NCBI RefSeq assembly: GCF_001649575.2 | Contig: NC_051449.1 | Location: 18,412,690 to 18,476,689, forward strand | From: Kryptolebias marmoratus | Lineage: Eukaryota; Chordata; Actinopteri; Cyprinodontiformes; Rivulidae | Reading direction: 5' to 3' | Length of the DNA: 64,000 nt | Shown here: positions 32,001 through 45,800 of the stretch, one piece after another | Layout of the letters: every line of letters starts with the position of its first letter | Numbering within the stretch: position 1 is the stretch's first letter | Made by a program: the position numbers and the translations under genes | The notes under the pieces: generated by a model | The model's input: only the letters and a program-made list of their open reading frames with translations | Told to the model about the DNA's origin: nothing | Databases searched by the model: none

Positions 32001-35000
32001 CCCAGCTGGATTACTGTAATTCCCTGTATATTGGTTTTTAGCCAGGCCGACCTCTCACCACTGCTGGTTCAAAACGCTGCAGCTCGTCTTCTAATACGAA
32101 GAAGAAGGAGTGAACATATCACCCCGGTGCTGGCTTCCCTTCATTGGTTCCCTGTTTGTTATAGAATTGATTTTAAAGTTTTATTGTTGATGTAAAAGTC
32201 CCTGAATGGGCAGGCTCCTGTATATCTGTCTGACCTCCTGCAGCTTTATGTGCCCTACAGCTCCTTTAGATCGAATGATAATTTGCTTCCAGTTGTCCCG
32301 AGGTCCAGGTTGGTCCTCAGAGGTGATCAGTCTCATCTGTAGTTCTTAAACTGTGGAACAAACTCCCCCTACATATCAGCTCCAACTCTCAATGTCTTTA
32401 AATCTCATCCTAAAACACATCTGTACTCATTAAGCCACTCATTAATACATCATCAGAGTTGACATTTCTGCATCATTTTAATGTTTTATTGTTCTTCATT
32501 TTATTGTATGTCTTATTTTCTTTAATAGTTTTTTTTTTTTTGGTCTCTTGTGTTTTGTTATCTTCTTACTATTTTATGTAGAGCACTTTGGCTAGTAGCA
32601 GTTGTTTTTTAAATATGCTACATAAATACATTTGACTTGATATAATGTTTTGGTTATTTGCAAGAGCAAATAGTGGCGGCAGCAGCTAAGCGTTGGAGCA
32701 CTTTCTTCAGAAATATCAAAATATTTCTTCCAAATTAGCCAAGGCTGGGGTTGTTTTAAGATAGCAGTTGTCCATTTTGTTTTTGGTCCTGCTCAGGCGA
32801 GACATTAGCTCATCAGTTATATTTTATTTTTCCAAACTGAGGTCATTCAGAAAGGTATCAACAACAGGTGTTAAATAATATTAACTTTTCATATCATTTC
32901 CACAGAACTCCACTTCAATAGATCTGAACCTTTGCTTTAAAAGAATTTGGAAAGTACCTGCATATTGGATAACAACAAAAAAAAAAAAGCAACACGTTAA
33001 TTAAGCGTTAGTTCTTATGACATTACCAGGTTTGATGGAGTGCAGAAGCACAGACAGTTAAATATGTCAGGGTTAGTAGATGTTGCTGTTGTGGCGTTCC
33101 TTTTACTGATTATCACACCCAGACAAGCCACTTCCATATCCGCCTGAGGCTCCGGCTTGTTTGTTTACAAATTAGCCATTAGCCACAATTGCTTGTTCAG
33201 GAATGTACCGGACCAGCATCACGCCCTGCCTGTAGCCCAGGAGACAGGCACACAGGGGCTCTCAGCTCTTTAGTCACGACTTGTTTACATTCTCTTCTGT
33301 CGGACTGTTTAGATGAAGCCATATTCATACTGTAACCAAACTCTCACATGAGCTTATATGAGCATACAAGTACAGCAGATGGTTTTGGCTTTGACTGCTT
33401 GTGATCATTGTGTACTGAAAGCATATCTGTGCTGCGTGTCTGCAGGGTCAGCAGGGAGAGTCTGGACCGAAGGGGGACCCTGGCCCTTATGGACAGAAAG
33501 GAGAAAAAGTGAGTTATAAAAACTTGTGACATAAAGATCTTACGTTTCCGTTCGGTTGATTTCTTTTAAAGTTCTTTTTGCTTTTTTCAGGGAGACCCTG
33601 GAAAAAATGGTGAACCAGGACGTCCCGGAAACTATGGGCCCCTGGGCCCTAGGGTAAGCAAAGAGAAACTCGACAAAAGACAGAGCAGGTGCTGTTACGT
33701 GCATTTAACTATCTGCGTTGTTACAGGGTGAACCGGGCCCTCGTGGAGCTGATGGAGACAAAGGAGAGCGTGGTGACGATGTATGTGAAAACACTTCTGG
33801 ACAACAACAGAAAAAAGAAGTTCATGACTTTTAAAAGCACCTTTTTAAACCCTGTATACGTGTGTGTTTCAGGGACCACCTGGAGCAGATGGGAGACCCG
33901 GCGAGAGAGTGAATAGAATTAATATTGACTTTAATTTATAATGTTTGTGTGATGGAACTGCCAGATTATGTGCTAACATCTCTGACATCCTTTGCAGGGA
34001 CAAATCGGTGAGAAGGGCGAGCAAGGTTCCCGTGGAAACAGAGGTGCAAGAGGAGAACCAGTAAGTGATGATAAGAGAGACGATTCCAGCTTCTCTTCCT
34101 CAGAAATTCACAGAAAAAGCAGTTTGGCTCATGAGTCAGCCGCCGCCACACTGACCTTAATGGAACTCATAATATTTGTGGACTCTCCTCATGTGCTGAT
34201 CTAACTCTGTTTAAATCTTGGCTCTCTGTTCTTTACTTGCCGTTAGGACACTTTACTCATTTGTTCTCGTTCTCTTGCCAGGGGGACCCCGGAACACGCG
34301 GAGACCAGGGGAGGGAGGGGACAACTGGCCCCAACGGAGAACCTGTAAGACACAATTCACACACTCAAAGCATAAACAAACACACACACAGGAGCTGCAT
34401 GCACTGTTTGTTAGACTGTCGCTATAAACCGCCCACCACTCTGTTTTTTTATTCCTTTCCTTTTCTTTTTCCACTTGGCGATGGGAGTTTCCTTGTGCAA
34501 ATGCACGTTTGAGCGTTTGTGCATCCATATTTCATGCCGAGGGGGGATCACACCGAGCCGACGCTTAAACAGAGGCAAATTTGGCCGTTGCCCCAGAGTG
34601 CTGCCCACTCCTCCTTCCTAAAGCTCCCATTTCTCGTTCTCAGCGTTCACACATAGTGGGAACACTCACTCTTTCCCCTCTGACTCAGTTCTTCTCTCCA
34701 CCTGCTCGAGCCAAAGCCTCAGTTTGGTTTTCTTAATGAGGCACCAGTCAGTGTAATAATAATAATACGTTACAGGCGTTAGCTAACGTCCGTGATGTCA
34801 GAACTTTTCAATGGTTCTTTTGTGCTTTGGACTATGGCTCCTTTTCTCATCAGTAAGAACCAGGCATTAAAACGTGGAATATCTGACAGACTGGGCCCAT
34901 GCCTTACTCTGTAAAAACTATTTCACACTCAGAGTGTGCTCCTCTTATTAACTATAATTTTAGGAATACAAAAACTCCCTGGAGTCACTATTATTAAATG

Positions 35001-36382
35001 TTGTCATAAATATTGTCATACATTTACTTTTTTTATTTAATTTCTTCACTCAAGCTACAATGCAATACAAATAATGAACCTTTGTTAAAAACTCAGTTGA
35101 CTCCTTGCGTTAAATGTTTGTTTTTGGTCTGTTGTGATGCCATTTTCCAGTTTTATTCATTAGGTGTTTTAAATGCACCTCATTACCCGTGTTTTCCAGG
35201 GCGAGCCTGGAAAGCCTGGACCTCCTGGCTACAGAGGAGATGAAGGTTCACTGGGATCAGAGGTGAGTCCAGAGAAAAATGTCTAATTAGACGCTCAAAT
35301 TCCTTTAAAATCCTAAATCATGTTTTATAATTATTCTGTTAAAATAAGTGATCTTGTTTAAAGGAATAGGTCAAGTTTATTTTTTAATGGGGCTCTGTAA
35401 AAAAGGTTCTGAACAATTAAATTCTTACATGTTGTAGATAGCCCTTTGTACAACCTTAGTTTGGGAAAAAATAGAGTTTAAATCCGTCCAGATTGATGAG
35501 CTAACAGCGAGTCTGAGTGACACTAAGACCAAAGTGGATCGCTTCTGACATAAATAACTCCAGTCTCAGAAAGTTCATAGTGTTTTTTGCAAATGCTACT
35601 TTATAAATCTTTTTAAACCTGAAGCTCTACTTGTTGGGAGTGGAGTTGTTTTAAGCAGCACTCAGACGAGCTGTTAGCTCATCGGTCTGGTCAGAGTTAA
35701 ACTCTCTTTCTCCAAATTGAGGTCATTCAAAGAGCGATCTGCAGCAGATATTTACTCTTCATAACCTTTTCACAGAACCTCACTTGGAAGGGTCTGAGTT
35801 ATTACTTTAACTTCACAATCTGCCTCAGATTGGAGAGGAAAGAGACGATCATTTGTTTCATTTGGCTGATCTTTTGATCTTAAATGGACAAGCCTCAGAG
35901 GATAAAAAAAGAAAAGAAAATGACAAACAAAAAGCTATGTTGCAGTCTTAGACAGTATTCTTTGCTTCAGAATCATAAAAACATGGTACAAAAAGTCACA
36001 TCAGCTGCCATAAAAAAGCAATTACTACCATGTCATCTGTGTCACAGTGACATTAGTCATTAATCATCTGAAACTGTTAATATTCTCATTCATGAAGCTG
36101 CTAAAGTTACTCAGCACTCATTAACACACAGCCTGGTTGCCTGGTAGTTTAATATATTAGTTTTAAAGATGTAAACAGAAGTTAATCCTTTCCATCCTGT
36201 TTGTAGCTTCATTGGAACAACACGGAACTGGAAATTAAAGGAACATGATATTTTTAATGATTTAATGTCAGACACCCTGCTCTTAGTTTCAGGTTCAGTA
36301 ACATCAGTTTCAGCTGACTTCTTGTTGTAAAGCTGTTTTTCTAACCTTAATCTCAACCCTGGTGATGATGTTTCTCATCCAG

Positions 36383-36425
<43 letters not shown>

Positions 36426-39400
36426 AAAAACAGAGGCTCTAGTGGTTCAGATCATAATTTATATTCTCACTCTCAAGAATGTGCTAAATTTAGTTTTTAA
36501 TCTTTCTCTCATCCCGAAGGGCGCCAAAGGACCGAGAGGAATCAAAGGATCTCCAGGAGACAGAGGCCCAATGGGGCCGAGGGTGAGTGATGGAGACAGG
36601 GAGGCGAGCAGAGACAGATGTGAGCCGTTCATCAGAAATCCTGACATGAGGACCCTTTTTTTATTTCAGGGAGATGATGGTGTCCAAGGGAATGGCACAG
36701 CCGGCTGTCCAGGTTTTCAGGTCTGTGCTGTAGCTCGTTAATTTCTTGTGGATTTTGAATATATAAATAAATCCTTCCTGAACATTTCTCACTGTTTGTG
36801 TGTGTGTGTGTTTTCAGGGTTACCCTGGGCCCCGTGGAGATCCCGGTGAGCCGGTGGGTTTTCTTTTAATTATCGGTTCAGTCGCTGGATATTTTATTCT
36901 GCATTAAACACATTTTAGAAACTTCTGATGCTAAAAGTGTTTTATTAGGAGTTGATAAGTGACTTTCATCAGACTGGGAGGAATTCCCTGGGATTTATTG
37001 GTGTTTAGCGTTTTACACCACTGATAATGACCTTGCTTGAAGTGGCAGCGGTTTGAAATGAATTATCACGCCGATGTTCGCCTGTGACCCCTGAACATTT
37101 GCTGCGTGACCCTCAGGGTGGCAAAGGAACTCCCGGACCCAAAGGAGATGACGGAGAGCCCGGAGAGCCAGGCGCTGATGTGAGTCTTAACTTTTTTTCT
37201 TTCTGGAGTTGCTGCTCGCTCTTGATCTCTTCTTATCCTGAGTTGGCAGATGAATCTTACAGGATGTGTCGCAATTTTTGACTTACGAGCACAAAAGCAT
37301 ATTTTGTTTTGTCAGTAATTTATATGATTTAAAATAATAAATGTGAAAACTTTAAATCTTTGGTTTTTAATTTGCCTTTAGCCTTTTGGATATACTTTTT
37401 ATTCTTTCTCTTGACTTTTTTTGTGTGTTTTTAATCTTTTATGTCCATCCATCTTGCTTCCACACTCCTCCTGTTTTACAGCTGGAAATCTTTTAACTAC
37501 AACTGAACACAATTTGTGTGAGTGTGTTTGTGTGTGTGTACCACTGGGGAAGAAGGATTTGAGCTGATGCAGCTGTGTATATGTTGTTGTCAAGGATACC
37601 AGGAAATGAGCACAAACCATGAGGGGACTGTAGTACTGTGTGTGTGTGTTTGTGTGTGTGTGTATCATAGTGTTGCAGTTTTAACATCTTAACGGCACAT
37701 TCAACCCGAACATGTTTACATTAAATTTTTACATTTCCCAGCTTTCTCTGTCATGACATAAACACGTCTGCATGTTTGCAGTTTTTCTCTTTTGTACATC
37801 GGCAGAGCTCTGCCCTTCTCTCTACAGCTGTCGCCCTCAAAGCTTTAGATTTACAGCAGTTTACACTTTATCAAGGCTTTTGTAGTCTTGTAGTACCGGT
37901 CAGGATTAGATAGTTCACCACATGACCCTTGTGAACTATTGTCCTATTAAGTAATTATCGCCCGCTGCTGAAAGGCAAAGTTTAACAATAATATTTTCCT
38001 GTGTGTCTATCTATTACCAGAACATTACATGAACTCTTTACCAAATTTAATGAAATTTGCAGAAAGTAATCTTTGTATGTATATCAATAGCTGGTTAAGT
38101 TTTGAAGCCAACCCAATTCAAGATGGCCAACACACCTTGGAAAATACAGAAATGGCTCTTACTCAGTTAGTTTTACTGATCTTGACTTAAATTTTGGTGC
38201 GATTGTACCTAAGAGTCCTCCTCAACACATACTCTAAGTGCTACTCCTTGTGCGAGGGTTGTCTTTCAATTTTCTGTTCAGTTGCTGGATATTTTATTCT
38301 ACATTAAACACGTTTTAAAAACTTCTGATGGTAAAAGTGTTTGCTTAAACCTTTAACTTTAACTGTCTGAGTCAACCCTGTTTGTCTGTTACCAAAACGT
38401 CCTATGAAGCGTTGAACAGATTTTATTGAAACTGAACACACAACTACAACCAATTAACTTTTGAAGTAAATCCAATTCAAGATGGCTGCTACAGCTAATC
38501 CACATTAGCCAACACAAAAAAGGCTACAGCTCAGTCAGTTTTACAGACATTGAGCTAAAATTTGATGTGGTAATAGCTGAGGGTTACTAACAACACATAC
38601 ACTACTCTGAGAATGAAATCTCACGACATTGCATGAGTTTACGCACAATGTTACTTTTACGATTTGACTAAAACAGCTACAGCTCTATTATTTCTCAATT
38701 TAAGATGATCTTAGTCTTAAACTTTAATTTGTTTGTTTGTTTTAGTTTTTGCAAAGTAAATACAAAACTGTAGGCACCACCCACATATCAGTGTGTGATC
38801 CTTTAGCATGAAACAGCCAGTACCTCTAAAACTCACCAGTTTGCATTTTGTGCTAGAATAATTCAACCAAATCATGTACAAGGCAAAAGCTGTGGTTTTA
38901 GTTTAAAAAAAATAATGAAATACAACTCATTTTATTTCATAAAGCGTTGTTCAGCTGGTTTTGTCTTTTGACTGAGCTAGGCTAAAACATGGAAAGGGTG
39001 CCATTCTCTGCCAACAAACCAGTGGATTGTGTTTCTGGTTTAATGGTAAACAAGGACCTCAAACATGGCACTTACTCATTTTTCCACTGCTACTGCTCTG
39101 TCTGAATGAGACCTTTATTAAAAGTGCATTATTCGATGCCCTTTTTCTGTCTCAGAGGAGAAAAGATGAATTCCTATCTCCAGAGGCTTCTTTTTTCATG
39201 TCTCTTTCTCAAGATTCCCTGCCATTCGTACTTTTGTTCACTCCTTTAAAGAATCTGTTTGATTCATGTAGCTAGTTATAATCCTTTGAAGACATTTCCC
39301 TTGCTGTTTGCTAAAGTTTACACTATAAGTTTAATAGAAATGGTTAAAAATTTCCACATAGTACAGGCTTTTGCTGGCTAGAGGGGACATGAGCTTAAAG

Positions 39401-42400
39401 ACCAGGGTGTGTTGAAGAAGATGAAGGTAGGGGCAGATCCTCTGACTTTTCTACCAGTTAACTTCAGCTAACATAGACCAGTTGAAAATGATTTGACTAA
39501 TAGTCCTGTCTGGCTGAAGGTCGTCACGTATGATGCCATAAAATCCAGGTCAGAAGGGTTGTTTGTGTGTAACTGTGGATGAAGTAGTCCATGTTCTTTA
39601 CATCACCTTGGCCGAAGCTGAGAATGTGGAGTAAATGGAAACATGTGTTGTGTGAAACAGACAGATATATGTCTGTGTGTGTGTGTTATTATTCAAGGCT
39701 GACACTGACTCGGTGTGTGTTTACAGCCAGGTGGTTGGGATTACCTTCTGTCTATCTCCTCCTCCATATCTGTCCGCTGCAGTCGACAGTTTTCTGGTCT
39801 GAGTCTGCTCTCAGCACAGATCAAAGAGCAGCAAGGATTCGGGGGCCTTGCAGAGATGGAGATGGTGTATTTGGTTTATTTTGCCTGGTAGTGATTACCA
39901 TTCACTCAGTTTGCTATCGCTCTTAAACCAAAATACGACCATTTCTTCAAAGAGGGGACACACATTTAAGAGATGGGATAGTTTTCTTTAATAGTTTTTT
40001 TTCAGTTTCTGCAGTCCACACAATAATCCAAGAAAGATCAGCAGCTGCAGCAGCTGCAGTCATTTTTGGCAGCTCTCTTCGTCTGCAGCTGCTTTGGCTC
40101 TTTTGTATTATTTGTTTTAATCTTGTGATACGATATCTCTCTGAAAGGCAAACTTTTTAATAAAGAAGGCAAGTAAATGCAGTTAATGTTTTGACACATA
40201 TCTGTAAACATATGATCGCTCATCCAACTTTCTCTTCTTCTGGAGCATCTTCCAGCTGCAATATATCCTTTTTAGACAGCAAATAACCTAATGTCGTCAA
40301 CAAACTTTATTCAGTGTACAGCCAGCATTTGTTGCTTAAAAGACACAACATGAATTCAGTTTTCTTTTTATTGGCTTTGATGTCAGGTTTTTTTGTTTGT
40401 TTTTTTTTAACAAAATTGTTGGCATAGCTCTCCTGTTTGAATTTATGTTTTGTTCCTATTAAACCCTAGAAAAATAAGTAAAGCTCTCCACGCTCTAGTA
40501 CCATGTCATAAACGTTTATGCTCAGCTGTGCACAAAACTGTATCCAGATTTTTCTTTTCTTCTTTTTTTGGGGGGGTAAATTTATTGCTCATTGCATTTT
40601 TCCGGCACAGAGCCATGTTTAATGCTGATAACTGAGCTCCCACCTTAAAGTTTTGTTGCAGTCTGGTCTATGCTGTCAGTAGAGATGTTTTCATCAATCT
40701 CAATCTGCATCACAAAGAAATAATGGTGGTCATTTTCCTGCAGTCATGATAAACTTCTCCACGTCTGCATGGAAACAAAACTGTCATGTGGTGAAGAGCT
40801 CTGTTGCTCATCAGTACAGACTGTAACTGTTTTGTTGCTGTTATTGAAAAAAAGGAGATGCTTTTCTTTGATCTTCATTGTGCTTCTCTTCACAGAACAA
40901 CCAACCAGGGCCTCCTGGACTTAAAGGGGCCAAAGGTCACAGAGGGCCTGAGGGCAATCCGGTAAGACTACTGTGAAACGGATTCTGAGTGTTTGCATGT
41001 GTTTGGGCTGAAGCTTCTTCTGCAAGATCAGATGATGGAGAGACTGCTGTCCACACACACACAAACACAGTTAGCATCTTTGTCAGGTTTGATATAAATG
41101 TTCAGCTGGAATCAGAGATGAAACCACCTGTCTACACATATTTGTCCACAGCTGAAGAACTGCTCTGCTGTTATTAAACCTAAAAAAAAGTCATTATCGT
41201 CAGAATAAAGTAATAATTGTATTTTATATCCAAAACTTTACCTGCTAGCTGCAGTACCTCACTGTCACGTCTCTGCAGTTTTGAACATGTTCTTAAAATT
41301 TGCAGGACAAACTGTCTCTCAAAATAGTCACAGAGTCATTGAAGGCGTCTCCAAACCACCCACCATTCTCAGGTTTTTTTTTTCCATGAGTCAGAAAATA
41401 TGAGAAATGTAAGATCCTTAAGAGGGGTTAGCAACCTAGCAAAATAAATTGTGACTCATTGGAGACACGAAAGAGAATCTAATATTCCGGGCAACCCTGT
41501 GAGCGCAACAAAACCGCAATTATATTGAGAATAAAATGTGAACACATTGAGACTTAATTAAGACACTTTGTAATCAAATTGATGCAAAATAATTCAAGTG
41601 ATGTGTATGCAAACTCCTGGCTGATTCTGGCTCAAATGTTGGTGTTGTAAGCACCAAATCAGGGAGACTCCATGTAAAAATTCATGTAGCGTCCCGCAAT
41701 TTTGTGTCTCCAACAGTAGCAGCCCAGTGAGATACAGGCTGAAGGAATATTGTGGCCATGCGTTTGTTTTATTGAAAAAATATATGTTTACTTAGATATT
41801 GGTTTTGGTCTGCTCCTGGAAGTATTCGCTCTTAATGATGGATTTTTACTCAGTTGAAATGTATAGTTCTGAAAAATGTAACAATTGTTTAAAAAACTGG
41901 AGATCCTAAAAGAGACCCTTGGAGCTGACTCTAAAACTGCCTCAGTCCTCATGAATGAGCAAGAGATTAATTTGTTAACCCATGATCAATAAAACTGGTT
42001 TGGGGTTTTTGTAGCTAACTTGTTTTACCCGCAGTCTCAATCAAGATTAATTTCTGTCTAGCTAATGAGTTTAAAATGTACTTGGGTTTCAAATTTTGCA
42101 AGACTGAGGGCGTGGCTGCGTTGAGTTATTGCTGAGTGTTAACCAATGGTCTTGCAGAGTGTCATTATGGTAATAGTCCAAAAAATAAAGTCAATGTTTT
42201 CCATTAGCAAGCTTCAAACCAACATGAATGTCACAGTGGTTTCAGCCAAGTGGTTAAAGAGAACATCGCTCTTATTTTTGGCTACTTTTCCAACATGCAC
42301 TTGGGGTTACCATGACCCGAATGACTGGGACTTTTTACCTGTAGGGTAGGAGTTTCTGCTGGTTTCAGGGCAGCAACTGAGTAACCGGTAGTTCATTTCA

Positions 42401-42787
42401 CTGAAAACCAAGACTGACAAATTACCGAGACATTGAAAGGTGACGTCTGTGAATGTGACTCACTGAATTCAGAAAGAAAATGTGTTTCCCATTTGTTTTA
42501 ATCAGATAACGAGTAAGGCTTGTAGTGATGTGGAAAAAACCTTTACTACACTGATCTAACTGTAGTGCTGTGTGAAAGGCATCTTTTCTAAGGCAAACCG
42601 TTAATCAAACTTTAATTTTTTGGTCTTTTTTCTTCTTTTATCTCCCTCCCTTTCTCTGCTTCCCATTTGGCTGGTGCCTTTTCTGCATATTTTTCTCTAA
42701 ACGGTTTGCATCATATGTTCTCGAGACAGTTTCTTTCCTCTAAAATTAGCAGCTGTCTCTCTTTTTACTTCGTCTTTCCCACACTCA

Positions 42788-42823
<36 letters not shown>

Positions 42824-45800
42824 ACGATTAGCTGGTGTGTTTGTCACAGAAAAGAATGCTCTTTAACTGAGTTTTAATGTGTGCTAAAACAAAACAGATG
42901 GTTGTCATGCAACAAAGTGAAAAAAAAAGCTGTTGCCATGAATTTTAGGAAGATTCTGATGCTGTTGCAGAAAGATAGCGGCGCGCACGTGTCAGTGGGT
43001 GTGGATGTGGGTTCAGTTAATGTGGGAATCTGGTTTTTCCGTCGAAGGGATAATGATTTTCCAAAGAACCCCCTCCTGTTTTTATTCGGCTTCAAACACA
43101 AGAACTCCTCTACAACTGGCTGTCATCTTGAAGTCAAACCAAACACATTTTTGTTAAAAAAAAAAAAAAAAGACAAACACGAACATTTTATCAGGAAGAA
43201 TCTCCATTTACTTTATTCTGTCTTTCTTTAGGGTCCTGTTGGACCGCCTGGACCTCCAGGATCTGATGTGAGTATAAAATAAAATCTGCTCGTTCCTTGT
43301 GAACTTCTGCCCTCGTTTCAGTCGGAAGACCAGATGTCAGAGGACCCCACATCTAATTTCCCCTTGAGCCTGAGCTTCTTATGAATGTGAAACCGATAGC
43401 GCACGTTCAATCCAAGCCCCCAGTTTAATTTCCTGAACCCTAAAACCCGTCGGATTTCACAAACCTCTGAGTAAAATGTCATTGTTGTCCTGGTTTCGTT
43501 TTCCCTTTGCTGGTGTTTTGTGTTTTAATAGTATGTGCTGTAACAGTGCATTATACCATACTGTTATCTGAACTCCACCTCTCTCCACAGGAATGTGAAA
43601 TTCTGGATATCATCATGAAGCTCTGCTGTGAGTTAAACCCTTTAACTCAGAGTAATCGAGCCATACGTATACTTCATCGTTTTGCCCTTTTCAACTCTGC
43701 GGCTTTAAGTTAAACATGTCATTTAAAACTGAGGCAGGTTGCTCAGGTTGTGTTGCGTTATGTTTTCATCTTCCCAGTTGATTAACGTTGACTTGTGTTT
43801 TTCTTTTCATCCTCTTTGAACCACTTTCCAGCTTGTTGTGGTAAGTTTGGAGTCTTTTTTTCTAAATTACTTACACTCTGTGGCCATTTTAATTTTGATC
43901 GCTAATTTTGAGCTCAGATTTGATGTGGTAGTAGCTGAGAGTCATTCACAACACATACTTTAAGTGTGAGATCTTGTGGTATTGTGTGCAGTCGATCATA
44001 GGTCAGAACAGCTATACTCTCAACATAAGTCTAAAACTAAGACATGAAAGGTGGCGGGCAATATGCAGTCCTTCAAGGTCTAGGCCTTTAATGTGTGAGT
44101 GTGTGTATTTTGTTTCTTCAGAGTGCAAGTGTGCACCTGTGGACTTGGCGTTCATCGTGGACAGCTCAGAGAGTATCGGTGCCACAAACTTTGCCCTCGC
44201 CAAAGACTTTATCGTCACAGTTATTGACAGACTGATTAAAAACCACCAAGTCAAGGTAACGTCTCTCTTGAATTTATACTGTTTTGGCATTTGACAACAT
44301 TGCGTTCATACTTATCCATCCCTGCCCAGCCTCTGCGGGATGACAGTTATTTGACCTTCGTGGAGTGTTTTTCTCAAACTCCACCAGGACTGTTTTACAG
44401 AGGTGTTACCAAACGCTCGCCTCGAGATCAGACCTCAAAATAGAAAAGGGTGAATTAAAGATGTTGACTTTTGGATCGTGCTCATCTGGCTCTCCTATGA
44501 CTCCACTCCTCCAATTTGGATGTAGTTAATCGGAATGGGTGGGACGCAGAAATGTTGACAGGGCAAAACGTGCTTATGTGACACGCAGACTGAAAAGGCA
44601 AACTCACCGTGCTGTTTTTTTTCCTTTTCAGTTTGCAGCTAACCAGTCCACGGTGAGTGTGGTCCAGTACAGTGGATCCAAAGCCCAGGAAGTTGTGAAA
44701 CTCACCAGTACCCTCGCTGACTTTAAACAGTGAGTTCACAAACATTCAACAGGAGTCATGCTTGCCTGTTTTACCGTTCTAGCTTGTTATTATCGTCCAC
44801 CACCAAAAGGCGAAGGCAGAAGGTTATGTTTTTGCCTGTGTGTGGGTGTGTGTGTGTCTGTTACCAAAATATCTCATGAATCACCGAACAAATTTTAATG
44901 AAAAACTCAGGCAGTAATGATTGGCTGTAAAACTACAACTGATTAACTCTTGGAGTCAACTCGTTTCAACATGGCCACTGCAGCTAATCAGACTTAGCCT
45001 ACAGAAAAGTGGCTACACCTCAGTGAAACCTAAAGATACTGAGCTAAAATTTGGTGTGGTGGTAGCTGAGAGTCATTCCCAACACGTACTCCAAACACTA
45101 ACAGATCACGTGACATATCAGAAGATTGCACATGAGGTTATTTTCAAGGTTTAACCAAAACAGCTACACCTCTAAAATGTCTCAACCTGAGATGATCTTA
45201 GCTTAAAACTAAAACATCACGTTGGGTGATATGTTATCCTTCAAGGAATGCTGTCTTTAATTTAAGCTGTTTTTGTTCAAATGAACAGAAAAGCTTCATT
45301 TCTGCTTTTTCTTTTTAAACCTACTTAGTGTAAAACATCACTAAAGCTACAAAACATTTAAATATCTGACAGCTCTCATGAAAAGTCTATAAGCTAATAA
45401 CTAAAAGGATCCTTTTTAACAGATATACTGTGTCAATCCAGATCAGTTATGTCTAAAGAAAGCTTTCCACTTTGGTAAAGTTCCTCATATTTTCCTTGTC
45501 TCATGTGCGTGTTTGTGTTTTTCTGTGTGTTTGTACAGGGCGGTGAAAGACTTGCGCTGGCTGGCTGAGGCCACTTACACAGCCGAGGCCCTTGAATTCT
45601 CTCTGAAAGAAACGCTAAAAGACATGAAGAAAGACAACAAAGTTGTTCTCGTTCTCACTGATGGACGCTCTGATATTGACAGAGACAAAGCTAACCTCAA
45701 TGCGCTCTGTGGGAAAGACCTTGTGGTGAGTGCAGTCTGTCTTCACTGCACACAGTGCGTTGCAAAGGTTTTCAATATTTGAGTCATCTCTTTCTATTTT

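Larger units (their letters stand above)
37180..40895 (+). other. col6a1: Largest col6a1 intron
   Basis: 3.7 kb between helix exons 37117-37179 and 40896-40961. It contains two adjacent copies of the unclassified repeat (38010-38240 and 38375-38710) and TG-rich tracts (37517-37538, 37637-37662). No exon or RNA gene is seen. Confidence 0.7.
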
